From CADCVT01 sp036389485 (GTDB lineage Bacteria; Actinomycetota; Thermoleophilia; Solirubrobacterales; Solirubrobacteraceae): a stretch of 64,000 nucleotides of DNA. This document shows, piece after piece, positions 8,072 through 16,260 of the stretch. The notes under the pieces are model-generated. The model had not been told where the DNA came from and searched no databases. It saw only the letters and a program-made list of their open reading frames with translations. Where the stretch lies: the NCBI GenBank assembly GCA_036389485.1, contig DASVPR010000060.1, forward strand, positions 62,001-126,000, given 5' to 3'. Both the position numbers and the translations under genes were made by a program. Each line of letters starts with the position of its first letter. Within the stretch, counting starts at the first letter, position 1.

Positions 8072-8931
8072 TGCCGCGGTCTCTGTGGAGCGGGTCGCTG
8101 TCGTTCGGGCTCGTCAACGTGCCCGTGGCGCTCGTGTCGGCCGTCCAGGACCGCGACGTACACTTCAACCAGCTCGACGAGAAGACGGGCGTGCGCCTGC
8201 ACGTCGAGCGGTACTGCAAGGAGGAGGACGTCGCGATCCCCTACGAGGAGGTCGCGAGCGGCTACCCGCGGTCGGACGGCGACGGCTACGTGATGCTCAC
8301 CGACCTCGAGCTCGAGGCGGCCCAGCCGGAGAAGACGCGCACGATCGACATCTCCGAGTTCGTCGACCTGAACGAGATCGACCCGATCTACTTCGACCAC
8401 CCGTACTTCCTCGTGCCCAACGCCGAGGGCGAGGGCGCGCTGCGGGCCTACAAGCTGCTCGTGGGGGTGATGGAGCAGACCGACCGCGTCGCGATCGGCC
8501 GCTTCGTCATGCGGACGAAGGAGTACCTCGTCGCGCTGCGCGTGCGCGACGGGCTGCTGTCGCTGGTGACGATGCGCTTCGCCGACGAGATCCGCTCGCC
8601 GGACGACCTGAAGAACATGCCGGCGAAGAAGCACCAGCCCTCGAAGGCGGAGGTCGACCACGCGGTCGCGCTGATCGAGGAGCTGTCGGTCGACTGGGAT
8701 CCCGAGAGCTACAAGGACCGACACCGCGACCGGCTGCTCAAGATCATCCGCGACAAGAAGAAGGGCAAGACGATCAAGGCGCCCGAGGAGCCCGAGGTGC
8801 CCGCCGCCGTCCCCGACCTCATGGCCGCGCTGCGCGAGTCGCTCGAGGCGGCGCGCGGCAAGGACGGCGACGGGTCGTCGAAGAAGCCGAAGTCCGGCGG
8901 CGGGAAGAAGAAGGCCGCGGCGAAGGCCTAG
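8071..8931 (+). CDS. ku: Non-homologous end-joining protein Ku (copy 2, Lys-rich tail)
   Basis: This 286-aa Ku paralogue begins PRSLWSGSLSFGLVNVPVAL and contains IYFDHPYFLVPN and LVALRVRDGLLSLVTMRFADEI. After the ring domain it carries a basic tail rich in lysine (residues about 265-286), the feature that in other bacterial Ku proteins assists DNA binding and threading. It is clearly diverged from copy 1 rather than a recent duplicate, which suggests a heterodimer as described for multi-Ku bacteria, or separate roles. A LigD-type ligase lies 4 kb upstream on the other strand. Confidence 0.95.
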   Translation: MPRSLWSGSLSFGLVNVPVALVSAVQDRDVHFNQLDEKTGVRLHVERYCKEEDVAIPYEEVASGYPRSDGDGYVMLTDLELEAAQPEKTRTIDISEFVDLNEIDPIYFDHPYFLVPNAEGEGALRAYKLLVGVMEQTDRVAIGRFVMRTKEYLVALRVRDGLLSLVTMRFADEIRSPDDLKNMPAKKHQPSKAEVDHAVALIEELSVDWDPESYKDRHRDRLLKIIRDKKKGKTIKAPEEPEVPAAVPDLMAALRESLEAARGKDGDGSSKKPKSGGGKKKAAAKA

Positions 8932-8941
8932 CGCGAACGCC

Positions 8942-9730
8942 TCACGGGGTCATCACCGTCGACCCGACCGAGAAGTGCGTCCCGATCTCGCCGGCGTCGA
9001 GCGCGGAGTTGTAGACCGCGACCTCGTCGATCGTCCCGTTCCAGAACTCGGCGCCGAGCTTGTTGACCCCGATCCGCCACTCGCCGTCGGCCGTTTCGCC
9101 GGTCGCGGTGCCGGTGGCGGTCTGCTTGCCGTCGACGTAGAAGGTCCACGCGCCGTCGGCGCCGCCCGCGAAGGTGAAGACGACGTAGTAGGTCGTGTCG
9201 GCGGCGGCGGTGAAGCCGGAGTCGTGCGTCGTGCCGCCGAGGTTCGACGCGAAGTTGCCCCCCACGGCGACGAACAGCAGCGCCCGGCCGGTCCCGGTCC
9301 CGTCGAGCTGGGAGACGATCGTCGGCGCCCCGTTCAGCGCCGCCGGCCTGACCCAGCACTCGATCGTGAACGCCTTCGTCACGTCGACGATGGACGGCAG
9401 GTCGACCTGCGCCGTGGCGCCGTCGAACTGCGCGGCCGTGTCGGTGTCGGAGGCCAAGAGCCCCGGCTGGCCCAGCACCACGCCTCCGACGTACTTCCCG
9501 TCGTTCGATCCGAACGAGTCTTCCGCCGGCTGCCCGACGTCGTCCTCGCCGAGGCGCCAGTAGCTGACGATGGTCGTCTGGTTGGTGACCGCGCTCTTGT
9601 AGTCGCGGCCTTCGTCGTCGTCCGGGGGGAACCCCGTTCCCTGGCTGTTGAGGCCGCAGCCGACGAAGGCGAACAGCAGCACGAACGAGGCGATCGCCAG
9701 TGGTGCGACGAGAAGGATCCAGTGACTCAT
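8942..9730 (-). CDS. LamG/concanavalin-like domain lipoprotein
   Basis: This 262-aa protein starts with a hydrophobic segment lacking basic residues (MSHWILLVAPLAIASFVLLF), ending in a degenerate lipobox FVGC (C25). From about residue 50 it has the LamG-like jelly-roll pattern: IVSYWRLGE, AAQFDGATAQVDLPS, AFTIECWVRP, WTFYVDGK and NGTIDEVAVYNSAL. Such domains bind glycans or proteins at the surface. It is the last gene of an operon whose first two genes encode LspA- and Lgt-like lipoprotein processing enzymes; its ATG overlaps the lgt stop (ATGA). Confidence 0.8.
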   Translation of the reverse strand: MSHWILLVAPLAIASFVLLFAFVGCGLNSQGTGFPPDDDEGRDYKSAVTNQTTIVSYWRLGEDDVGQPAEDSFGSNDGKYVGGVVLGQPGLLASDTDTAAQFDGATAQVDLPSIVDVTKAFTIECWVRPAALNGAPTIVSQLDGTGTGRALLFVAVGGNFASNLGGTTHDSGFTAAADTTYYVVFTFAGGADGAWTFYVDGKQTATGTATGETADGEWRIGVNKLGAEFWNGTIDEVAVYNSALDAGEIGTHFSVGSTVMTP

Positions 9731-10395
9731 GACAGCTCCTGTCGTAGCCCTCGCGTCTCACGCAAGGGATCGATGATCGAGCGGACGCAGCCGTAGCCTG
9801 CGAGCGCGAAGACGAAGATCGCGCCCGGCGGGGGCTCGGCGAACGAGAGCGCGAAGCAGCCGGCGAGCAGCGCCACGGCGGTCGCCAGCTCGAGCAGCTG
9901 GACCGGATGCCGCCGCTCCCAGCGGCCTGCCTGACCGGGCAGGCGGAGCGCGAGGCGACCCTCGCTCGGCCGGCCGGCGCAGCACCCGTTGAGCAGGCAG
10001 CCGACGCGGGTGAAGACCATCCCGACCAGCAACGTGAACGTCGCCGCGTCCCAGAACGCGCCGAACGGGAGCCCGAGCGCGGCGAGCACCGCCGGCGAGA
10101 GCGCCAGCGCGAGCAGCAGGCCGCCGACGAGGGTCGCGCCGCCCTCCCCGCGATACCAGATCCGACGCGGCTCATGGCGGTACGCCTGCCAGTTCCGGGC
10201 GACGAACCAGAGCCGGGAGCCGACGAGCGCCGGGACGATCAGGATCAGCATCCCTGCGGCGGCCCGGTCGGGATCGAGCTCCATGCTCGCGGCGGCGCCG
10301 TAGCCGGCGTAGACGCCGAAGGTGAGGCCGAGGTAGAGCAGCGCGGGGTAGCTGTGGACGGCGACGCCCCGCCAGGTGAAGAGCACAGGGCGCAT
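9727..10395 (-). CDS. lgt: Prolipoprotein diacylglyceryl transferase-like membrane protein
   Basis: This 222-aa polytopic protein resembles Lgt: the N-terminal VAVHSYPALLYLG, the central signature region TRVGCLLNGCCAGRPSEG and HPVQLLEL. The usual GRIGNFINGE is altered (two extra cysteines, no glutamate), so it belongs to a divergent Lgt branch. Lgt transfers diacylglycerol from phosphatidylglycerol to the lipobox cysteine. The ATG at 10395 follows the lspA-like stop by one base. The protein is short for Lgt (about 290 aa in E. coli). It may be a paralogue dedicated to the LamG lipoprotein encoded next. Confidence 0.72.
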   Translation of the reverse strand: MRPVLFTWRGVAVHSYPALLYLGLTFGVYAGYGAAASMELDPDRAAAGMLILIVPALVGSRLWFVARNWQAYRHEPRRIWYRGEGGATLVGGLLLALALSPAVLAALGLPFGAFWDAATFTLLVGMVFTRVGCLLNGCCAGRPSEGRLALRLPGQAGRWERRHPVQLLELATAVALLAGCFALSFAEPPPGAIFVFALAGYGCVRSIIDPLRETRGLRQELS

Positions 10396-10396
10396 C

Positions 10397-10813
10397 TCAG
10401 GCGACCGACGCCAGCGCGAGGGCGACCCCGGCGACGATCGCCACGTCCGCGAGGTTGAACGCCGGCCAGCGGCCGACGGCGATGAAGTCGACGATCGCGC
10501 CCCGGCGCACGCGGTCGCAGAGGTTGCTCGCGGCTCCGGCGAGCGCGGCAACGGCCCCGGCGATCGCGAGCTGGTTCTCGGGGCCGGCGGCGAGCGCGAG
10601 CAGGGTGCAGCACAGCGCGAGGCTCCAGAGCGCGACCAGCGCGGGGACCGTGGGTGAGCCGCCGAGCCACCAGCCCCTGTTCGCCACGACGGTCAGGCCG
10701 ACCGTGCCGGGCGCGCCAGGGCAGGCGGGAGAGAGGAAGCGGAGCGCGAAGGCCTTCGCCGTCTGATCGACAAGGACGACCGCGCCCGCGACGGCGAGGA
10801 GTTCGAACCCCAT
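10397..10813 (-). CDS. lspA: Lipoprotein signal peptidase (LspA)-like protein
   Basis: This 138-aa four-helix membrane protein has VDQTAK (D16) and the two catalytic aspartates in SNLCDR (D100) and FNLADV (D123), the signature of signal peptidase II. The usual NxGAAF motif is replaced by NRGWWLGG (residues 45-52), so the substrate pocket may differ. LspA cleaves the signal peptide of prolipoproteins after lipidation. It is the first gene of the lspA-lgt-LamG operon. Whether it is the housekeeping enzyme or a paralogue cannot be told from this window. Confidence 0.8.
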   Translation of the reverse strand: MGFELLAVAGAVVLVDQTAKAFALRFLSPACPGAPGTVGLTVVANRGWWLGGSPTVPALVALWSLALCCTLLALAAGPENQLAIAGAVAALAGAASNLCDRVRRGAIVDFIAVGRWPAFNLADVAIVAGVALALASVA

Positions 10814-10827
10814 GCGTTGGGCCGATG

Positions 10828-11481
10828 CTAATCGCTGAAGGGGCCCTGCCGCAAATCCGGCGGCGCGATGGGCTTGACGTACAGCGCGTAGCCCTTCCGG
10901 CGCGCCTTGCGCATCCTCAGCCCGTTGCGCTCCAGCGCCCGGCGCGCGATCCCGTGGCGAGTCCCGGTGTGCGCCGCGACCAGCCTGAAGCCGCGCTCGT
11001 AGGCGGCGATCTGGACGCGGTCGCCGAGGGTCGACCCGACGCCGCGCCGGCGTGCGTGCGCCGCGACCGCGATCGTCCCGACGTAGTACGCCTCACGGGG
11101 AGGCCGCGGCGTCGCGAGCACGATCTGCGGGAGCGCCGCGACCAGCAGCGGCCAGCGCCGGGGGCTGAGATGCCGGAGGCTCGCCAGCAGGAGGGCGCGA
11201 TGCAGGCGGTACCGGTCCCGCCCGGGGAACCCGATGAGCACGCCGACGACCTCGCCGTCGATCTCGGCGACGAGCGAGTGCTCGAAGCTCGCCGAGTGGC
11301 CCGGGCGGGCCCACAGCGTGCGGACGATGCGACGCGCGCGGTCGGCCGACCCCGCCAGACGCGTGTAGGCGTCGGGCGCGGCGTCGAACACGAGCGCGGC
11401 GGCGGCGACGTCGTCGGGCCGGCCCGGCCGGACTGCGACCTCAGAGCAGCTCGGCGAGCTTCTCCGCCGCGCGCCTGGCAC
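10828..11481 (-). CDS. GNAT-family N-acetyltransferase
   Basis: This protein of about 217 aa has the GNAT pattern: SLVAEIDGEVVGVLIGF, then VGTIAVAAHARRRGVGSTLGDRV, where RRRGVGS is the acetyl-CoA pyrophosphate loop, and a C-terminal beta strand GYALYVKPI. The fold proper begins near VAVRPGRPDD. The GTG at 11481 is the nearest start codon and makes the gene overlap the upstream hydrolase/glycosyltransferase gene by 41 bases, so coupled translation is likely. The acceptor is unknown; the operon context (lipid- or sugar-acting fusion enzyme, TetR) suggests a small molecule. Confidence 0.75.
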   Translation of the reverse strand: MPGARRRSSPSCSEVAVRPGRPDDVAAAALVFDAAPDAYTRLAGSADRARRIVRTLWARPGHSASFEHSLVAEIDGEVVGVLIGFPGRDRYRLHRALLLASLRHLSPRRWPLLVAALPQIVLATPRPPREAYYVGTIAVAAHARRRGVGSTLGDRVQIAAYERGFRLVAAHTGTRHGIARRALERNGLRMRKARRKGYALYVKPIAPPDLRQGPFSD

Positions 11482-13609
11482 CGTCCGTCTCCACCTCGCG
11501 GTAGTCGACCTTCCTCCCGATCTCCTGCGCGATCGCGCCGGCGATCTCCTCCGGGCCGCAGGCGTCGAAATCCATGCGGCGACCGGCGCCGTAGCGGTCC
11601 AACCGGTGCGCGACGTGCATGTTCTGCTCGAAGTGATGGCGGAGGGGGAAGTAGAGGAACGGCCGCCGGCTCGCGGTCAGCTCCATCGAGGTCGTCAGCC
11701 CGCCCTGCACGACCGCGAGGTCGCACGCCACCAGGTGCCGGTAGAGGTTGTGGACGTAGGCGACGACCTCGAGCCCCTCCGGCTGCGGCAGCGACTCCGG
11801 GTCGATCCGCGGGCCCGCGACGACGATCATCCGCAGCTCCGGCACGGCGCGCTTCGCGGCGCCGAACGACGCGATGACGCGCCGCAGCAGGTGCTCGCCG
11901 ACGCCGGACCCGCCGACGCTCACGATGCACACCTTCTCGTCGTCGCGGTAGCCGAGGTCGTGGCGCAATTGGTCGCGGTCGCCGAGCGCTCGGGGGTCGA
12001 AGCCGGTCACGTAGCCGGAGAACTCGAAGTTCCGCTCGGTCCAGTCGCGGATCATGGGCAGGTCCGGGCCGAGGCGCTCGTGGACGATGTCCTCCGGGTT
12101 GCCGACGAAGATGGCCCGGTCGCGCAGCGCCGGGTGCGCGTCGATGTGCTCGACCATCTCGGCGTTGTAGTCCGCGGTCAGGAACGCCTCGTGCTCGCCG
12201 CCGTCGGGCATCGGCAGCCAGCCGACGAAGTCCGTCAGCCACGCGTACTTCGCGCGCTTCTCGCGCGGGTTCTCGTGCAGGTAGTAGTCGAGCTCCCACG
12301 CCTCGTCGCCGATCCACAGGTCGTAGCGGTCCTCGCGCGCGACGTCGTGGAAGACCATGAAGTTGTTGATGAGGATCTCGTCCATCCGGCGCCAGGCCTG
12401 GAAGCAGTGCAGGTCGTGCTCGGCCGACTCGGACTCGATGTGCCGCGACTCGTTCGCGAGGTGCTCGCTGCCGGGGTGGATGCGCTCGCTCTCGCCCTCG
12501 AGGACCCGCGTGACCGGGTGCTGCGCCAGCCAGTCGATCTCCAGCCCGTCGACGAGGCTGCGCAGCTCCTTCGCGATCGCGACGTCGCGCTGCGCATGGC
12601 CGAGGCCGATCGGCGACGAGATGTAGAGCGCGCGCTTGCGGCCGTCGGGCCGGTGGACGGTGGGATCGCGGCGGGGCACGCCCTCGAGGAACTCGCGCAG
12701 GGCGAGGTTCACCTGCACCGGCTTGCGCGCGTGCGGGAGGTGCCCGGCGCCCTCGACGGTCTCCAGGCGGCCCTTCGTGATCTTCGCCAGCGCCTCGCCG
12801 TCGGCGTACGGGGTGACCGCATCCTCCGTGCCGTGGATCACGAGGACCGGGCAGCGCACGCGCTCCGCGAGGGCCGTCTGGTCGCGGCGCGTCGCCGGCG
12901 CCGCCCGCTTGCCCTGGATCGAGAGGGCGAGCGTCGTGCCGTCGGTGTCGTGCGACCAGGAGATCGCGTCCTCGATCTGCTTCGTCGAGTGCGGCTCGGT
13001 GAGCATCTTGTGCGCCCACCACTGGACGAAGTCGGCGTAGCCGCCGTTGCTCCAGTAGTGCGGGTTGAACTTGCCCCAGCCCTTCTTGACGAGCGGCGGC
13101 TTCGACGCGAACGGCAGCACCCTCGGGTGGGCGAGGACCCGCCACCGCAGCGAGCGCCGGCTGACGGGGAACCACGGGCCGACGAAGACCATGCCGTCCA
13201 CGCGGTCCGGGTGGTCGGCGGCGAGCAGGAGGGCGCGCTGCGCGCCGGTCGAGAGCGCGACGCCGACGGCCTTGTCGACGCCGCACGCGTCCATCACGTC
13301 GAGCGCGTCCCTTGCGAACTCAGACTCGTCATACGCCGCCGGCGTCGTCGGCCGGTCGGAGCGCCCGTTGCCGCGCGGGTCGAACGTGATGACGCGGAAG
13401 TGCCGCGCGAAGTACGGGATCTGGGCCTTCCAGTGCCGCGAGTGCACGATCGTCCACGTCGGGAGGAAGAGGACGGTCTGCTCGCCGCTGCCGTACGACT
13501 CCCAGAACACCTTGACCCCGTCGCGCTCGACGAAGCCGGTCTTGTCCGGGTAGCGGGCGCGGGTCTGCTCGCCGTCGCTCTGGGCGGGCGCCGTGGGCGT
13601 GATCGTCAT
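11441..13609 (-). CDS. Alpha/beta-hydrolase / GT-B glycosyltransferase fusion
   Basis: This 722-aa two-domain protein has an alpha/beta hydrolase at residues 20-310, with nucleophile S120 in VALSTGA, acid D263 in IHGTEDAVTP and base H290 in EGAGHLPH. Residues 326-722 form a GT-B glycosyltransferase starting LYISSPIGLGHAQRD and showing CIVSVGGSGVGEHLLR, VVQGGLTTSMELTASRRPFLYFP and a C-terminal helix, as in MurG/UGT-like enzymes. The linker holds no stop or frameshift, so the fusion is real in this sequence. ATG at 13609 overlaps the tetR stop (ATGA). It could glycosylate and hydrolyse the same substrate, for example a toxic ester or polyketide; this is inference. Confidence 0.85.
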   Translation of the reverse strand: MTITPTAPAQSDGEQTRARYPDKTGFVERDGVKVFWESYGSGEQTVLFLPTWTIVHSRHWKAQIPYFARHFRVITFDPRGNGRSDRPTTPAAYDESEFARDALDVMDACGVDKAVGVALSTGAQRALLLAADHPDRVDGMVFVGPWFPVSRRSLRWRVLAHPRVLPFASKPPLVKKGWGKFNPHYWSNGGYADFVQWWAHKMLTEPHSTKQIEDAISWSHDTDGTTLALSIQGKRAAPATRRDQTALAERVRCPVLVIHGTEDAVTPYADGEALAKITKGRLETVEGAGHLPHARKPVQVNLALREFLEGVPRRDPTVHRPDGRKRALYISSPIGLGHAQRDVAIAKELRSLVDGLEIDWLAQHPVTRVLEGESERIHPGSEHLANESRHIESESAEHDLHCFQAWRRMDEILINNFMVFHDVAREDRYDLWIGDEAWELDYYLHENPREKRAKYAWLTDFVGWLPMPDGGEHEAFLTADYNAEMVEHIDAHPALRDRAIFVGNPEDIVHERLGPDLPMIRDWTERNFEFSGYVTGFDPRALGDRDQLRHDLGYRDDEKVCIVSVGGSGVGEHLLRRVIASFGAAKRAVPELRMIVVAGPRIDPESLPQPEGLEVVAYVHNLYRHLVACDLAVVQGGLTTSMELTASRRPFLYFPLRHHFEQNMHVAHRLDRYGAGRRMDFDACGPEEIAGAIAQEIGRKVDYREVETDGARRAAEKLAELL

Positions 13610-14211
13610 CGGGTTCTCCTCTCCTCGAGGGCCTCGAGCCGGCGCTCGATCCAGTCCAGCAGCGCAGCGTGGCCGGTGTCGATCCCCTCCAGGCGCTCGA
13701 GCGCGTAGCCCTGGCCGAAGGTCATCATCAGCGCGACCATCACCTCGACGGGAAGCTCCTCCGCGTCGAGCTCGTACTCCTGGCCGGCGCGCGCGAACGC
13801 CTCGGTCAGCACGGCGCGCCACTCGTCGTTGACGCGCCTCACGCGGGGCCGCAGCTCGGGGCGGTTCCACGACAGCGCCTGCAGCTCCATCCAGACCTTG
13901 GAGTAGCCGCCCTCGATGTCCTCCTGCTGGAAGCGCCACGCGGCGCGCCACTTCTCGATGAACGGCGCGTCGCTCGCGTACATCTCGCGCTGGCGCTGCA
14001 CGAGGCGCTCGGTGAAGCGCTCGAGCACCTGGACGAACAGCTCGTCCATCGAGCCGAAGTAGTAGTGGACGAGCCCCTGGTTGGCCCCCGCCTCGGCCGC
14101 CAGCCGCCGCGTGCTGATCCCGGCGTGCCCGACTTCCACCAGCAGCCGCTCCGCGGCGTCGAGGAAGGCGACGGCGGTGGCGTTGCGGACGGCCTGAGGA
14201 GAGGCTTCCAT
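13606..14211 (-). CDS. TetR-family transcriptional regulator
   Basis: This 201-aa protein has the N-terminal TetR helix-turn-helix: AFLDAAERLLVEVGHAGISTRRLAAEAGANQGLVHYYFGSMDELF. The ligand-binding C-terminal domain is helical with no recognisable ligand signature. It is the first gene of an operon with the hydrolase/glycosyltransferase fusion and the GNAT gene, joined by an ATGA overlap. A near-perfect palindrome at 14214-14245, three bases from its ATG, is the probable autoregulatory operator. The leader has no clear Shine-Dalgarno sequence. Confidence 0.92.
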   Translation of the reverse strand: MEASPQAVRNATAVAFLDAAERLLVEVGHAGISTRRLAAEAGANQGLVHYYFGSMDELFVQVLERFTERLVQRQREMYASDAPFIEKWRAAWRFQQEDIEGGYSKVWMELQALSWNRPELRPRVRRVNDEWRAVLTEAFARAGQEYELDAEELPVEVMVALMMTFGQGYALERLEGIDTGHAALLDWIERRLEALEERRTR

Positions 14212-14213
14212 CG

Positions 14214-14245
14214 TGTTTAGTCGCTCGCCTAAGGCGAATGACTAA
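14214..14245. promoter_or_regulatory. Probable TetR operator
   Basis: A 32-bp imperfect palindrome is made of half-sites GTTTAGTCGCTCGCCT and AGGCGAATGACTAAC, separated by one A. Read on opposite strands, the TAGTC and TCGCCT blocks match exactly. It lies immediately upstream of tetR, in the position expected for a repressor site that blocks the operon's own promoter. Lower GC than the surroundings also fits a regulatory element. Confidence 0.75.
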
Positions 14246-14263
14246 CAGTCGACGGGCGCCCCG

Positions 14264-14931
14264 TCAAGTCTTCGGCCCCACCACCTCCTCCAGGATCGCG
14301 ACGCTCGCCCGATGCGAGATCGACACGTTCCGCGGATTCGACATCGTCCAACGCACGCCGATCGCCTGGCCGCTCGGCAGCGGTTGACCGTCCGGCACAC
14401 GTCGGAATGGATCGGCCCCCGCACGAACTGCCGCGGATGCGCGTCGACGATCTCCTGCTGCCAGTCGGCGAGCACGATCGGCCGGAGATGCTTCATCCCG
14501 GGCCCGTGCTGCGGCAGCGCCTCCGGCCAGCGCTTCCACGACGACTGGACCGTGTTCACGCGGCTGCCGGGCGTGTAGAGCACCTGCGTCTTCCCGCCCA
14601 TCGTGGTCAGCTCGATCACCATGCGGCACTCGTCGACGATTCCGGGGTACGCGCCATCGAGGGAGACGCGGAGGATGCACTTGCCGCTCTTCGCGACGGA
14701 GACGGTGCCGTCGCCGAGGTAGATGCCGAGCAGGTACGCGTAGCTCCAAGCGTCGGGCGGGCGCCACGCTGGTCGCGGTGGCGATGGGCCGAACGCGCGC
14801 GACCGGCCCGCGAGCCAGCGCTGCACCGTCGCGTACGGCACGCCGGTCTCGCGCGCGATGTCACCCCGTTCGACGCCGGCCGCGAACAGCGCCCGAACCG
14901 CGTCCATCTCCGCGACCCTCTCCAAGCACAA
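14264..14931 (-). pseudogene. Decayed HTH plus LAGLIDADG-like protein
   Basis: The frame from 14931 encodes a helix-turn-helix (VERGDIARETGVPYATVQRWL), then SYAYLLGIYLGDGTVS, a LAGLIDADG-type motif, then CILRVSLDGAYPGIVDEC, HGPGMKHLRPIVLADWQQEIVDAHP and FVRGPIHSDVCRTVNR. At about 14380-14390 homology ends and resumes in another frame as GVRWTMSNPRNVSISHRASVAILEEVVGPKT, ending at 14264. In the actinobacterial family I recognise, roughly 60 residues normally separate these parts, so an internal deletion and a frameshift have broken the gene. Family members are annotated as transcriptional regulators or homing-endonuclease-like proteins. Confidence 0.7.
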
Positions 14932-14963
14932 AGGATCTCAAGTGGACCGGACGCCTTACTGAG

Positions 14964-15035
14964 CGGGGGAGCCGGGATTCGAACCCGGATTCATGGTTTT
15001 GGAGACCATGCTCATCGCCGTTAGATCACTCCCCC
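14964..15035 (-). tRNA. tRNA-Trp(CCA)
   Basis: The acceptor stem is GGGGGAG/CTCCCCC, the anticodon stem ATGGT/ACCAT and the loop CTCCAAA, giving anticodon CCA. The T-arm is CCGGG-TTCGAAT-CCCGG. The 3' CCA is not encoded. Confidence 0.95.
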
Positions 15036-15094
15036 GGAATGCGGTGCATCGCACCGCGTCGGGCGGCAGAGCCCGTGGGCGACGGAGTCTAGCT

Positions 15095-16141
15095 TCAGGC
15101 TGCGCGGCGCTGGGCGGCCGGGCGGGTGGTGCGGCGGCGGGCCGGGGTGCGCTTCGGGAACGTGACTCCGGGGCGGCCGCGGCGGCGGCGGAGCTGGCGG
15201 GCCGTGGTGCGGATCGCGCGCTCGATGACCTGCTCGCGGCGGTCGCGGGCCATGAGGTTCGTACCCATGGCCGCGAGGTCGTCGGCGGTCGGCTGGAGGA
15301 TCAGGACCTCGGTGCCGCGCTCGCGCAGCTTCTTCGCCTCGTGGCCGAGGCGGCGGCCCGCCTGCGCGCGCACGCGGGCGGCGAACCGCTCGGGCGCGCT
15401 GCGCGGCGTGATCCGCGCCAGCGAGGACATCGGGTTGAGGCAGACGACGAGGTCGAGGCCCTCGTCGCACACGAGGTCGAGGTTCGACATCGAGCAGATG
15501 CCGCCGTCGATGTAGCGCCGCCCGCCGATCTTCACCGGGTGGTAGAAGCCGGCGATGGCGCAGGAGGCGGCGACCGCGTCGCGGACGTCGGCCTCGGGCG
15601 CGCCCTCGCGGCCGAAGACCGTGCGGCGCCCCGACGTGTAGTCCGCCGCCACCGCCCAGTACCGGCCGCCCGGGTCGGGCTCCGGCCACGGCCCGTCGAC
15701 GAACCGGTCGACGAGGTCGCTGATCGGTCTCGTGGAAACGAAGCCGCGCGGGAGCCAGCCGGCCATCAGCGCCGACGGCGCGTGGGCGAACGGGCGCGTG
15801 AGCGTCGAGAGCGCCATCCGCCACGAGCCCGGCCCGATCGGCGGGAGCGCTCGCTGCAGGCGGTACGGCATCTCGCCGATCCCGGCCTCGAGCACGACCT
15901 CGGCCCGCTTGGCGGCCTCGGCGAGCTCGTCGCCGGCGCCGCCGCTCACGTACGCGGCCATGAGGGACGGGGCGACGCCGGCGGCGGTCAGCGCGCCGAT
16001 GACCGAGCCGGCGGACGTCCCGCTGATCACGTCCGCGCTCGTGGGGCTCCATCCCGTCTCCGACTCGAGCGCGTCGAGCGCGCCGATGAGCCAAGAGCCA
16101 CCGACGACACCGCCGGCGCCCAGCACGAGTCCGATCCGCAT
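15095..16141 (-). CDS. Patatin-like phospholipase
   Basis: This 348-aa protein starts MRIGLVLGAGGVVGGSWLIGAL, the glycine-rich oxyanion loop, followed by the nucleophile in GTSAGS (S43) and the catalytic aspartate in IDGGICS (D212). These form the Ser-Asp dyad of patatin/RssA-like lipid hydrolases acting on phospholipid or lipid acyl esters. It ends with a strongly basic tail (RRRRGRPGVTFPKRTPARRRTT) that may contact acidic membranes or nucleic acid. It is probably monocistronic, between tRNA-Trp and an ArsR-like regulator. Confidence 0.9.
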   Translation of the reverse strand: MRIGLVLGAGGVVGGSWLIGALDALESETGWSPTSADVISGTSAGSVIGALTAAGVAPSLMAAYVSGGAGDELAEAAKRAEVVLEAGIGEMPYRLQRALPPIGPGSWRMALSTLTRPFAHAPSALMAGWLPRGFVSTRPISDLVDRFVDGPWPEPDPGGRYWAVAADYTSGRRTVFGREGAPEADVRDAVAASCAIAGFYHPVKIGGRRYIDGGICSMSNLDLVCDEGLDLVVCLNPMSSLARITPRSAPERFAARVRAQAGRRLGHEAKKLRERGTEVLILQPTADDLAAMGTNLMARDRREQVIERAIRTTARQLRRRRGRPGVTFPKRTPARRRTTRPAAQRRAA

Positions 16142-16260
16142 GGCGATGTGCCCCGACCTCCGAGTTGCTGTGCCGGCCCGCGCTCCGTGCGGGCCCTGAT
16201 CTGATTGCGCCGCGGACTACCCCCGTCTTACGCGCCGAAACGGGATTTTGGTGCGTCGCG

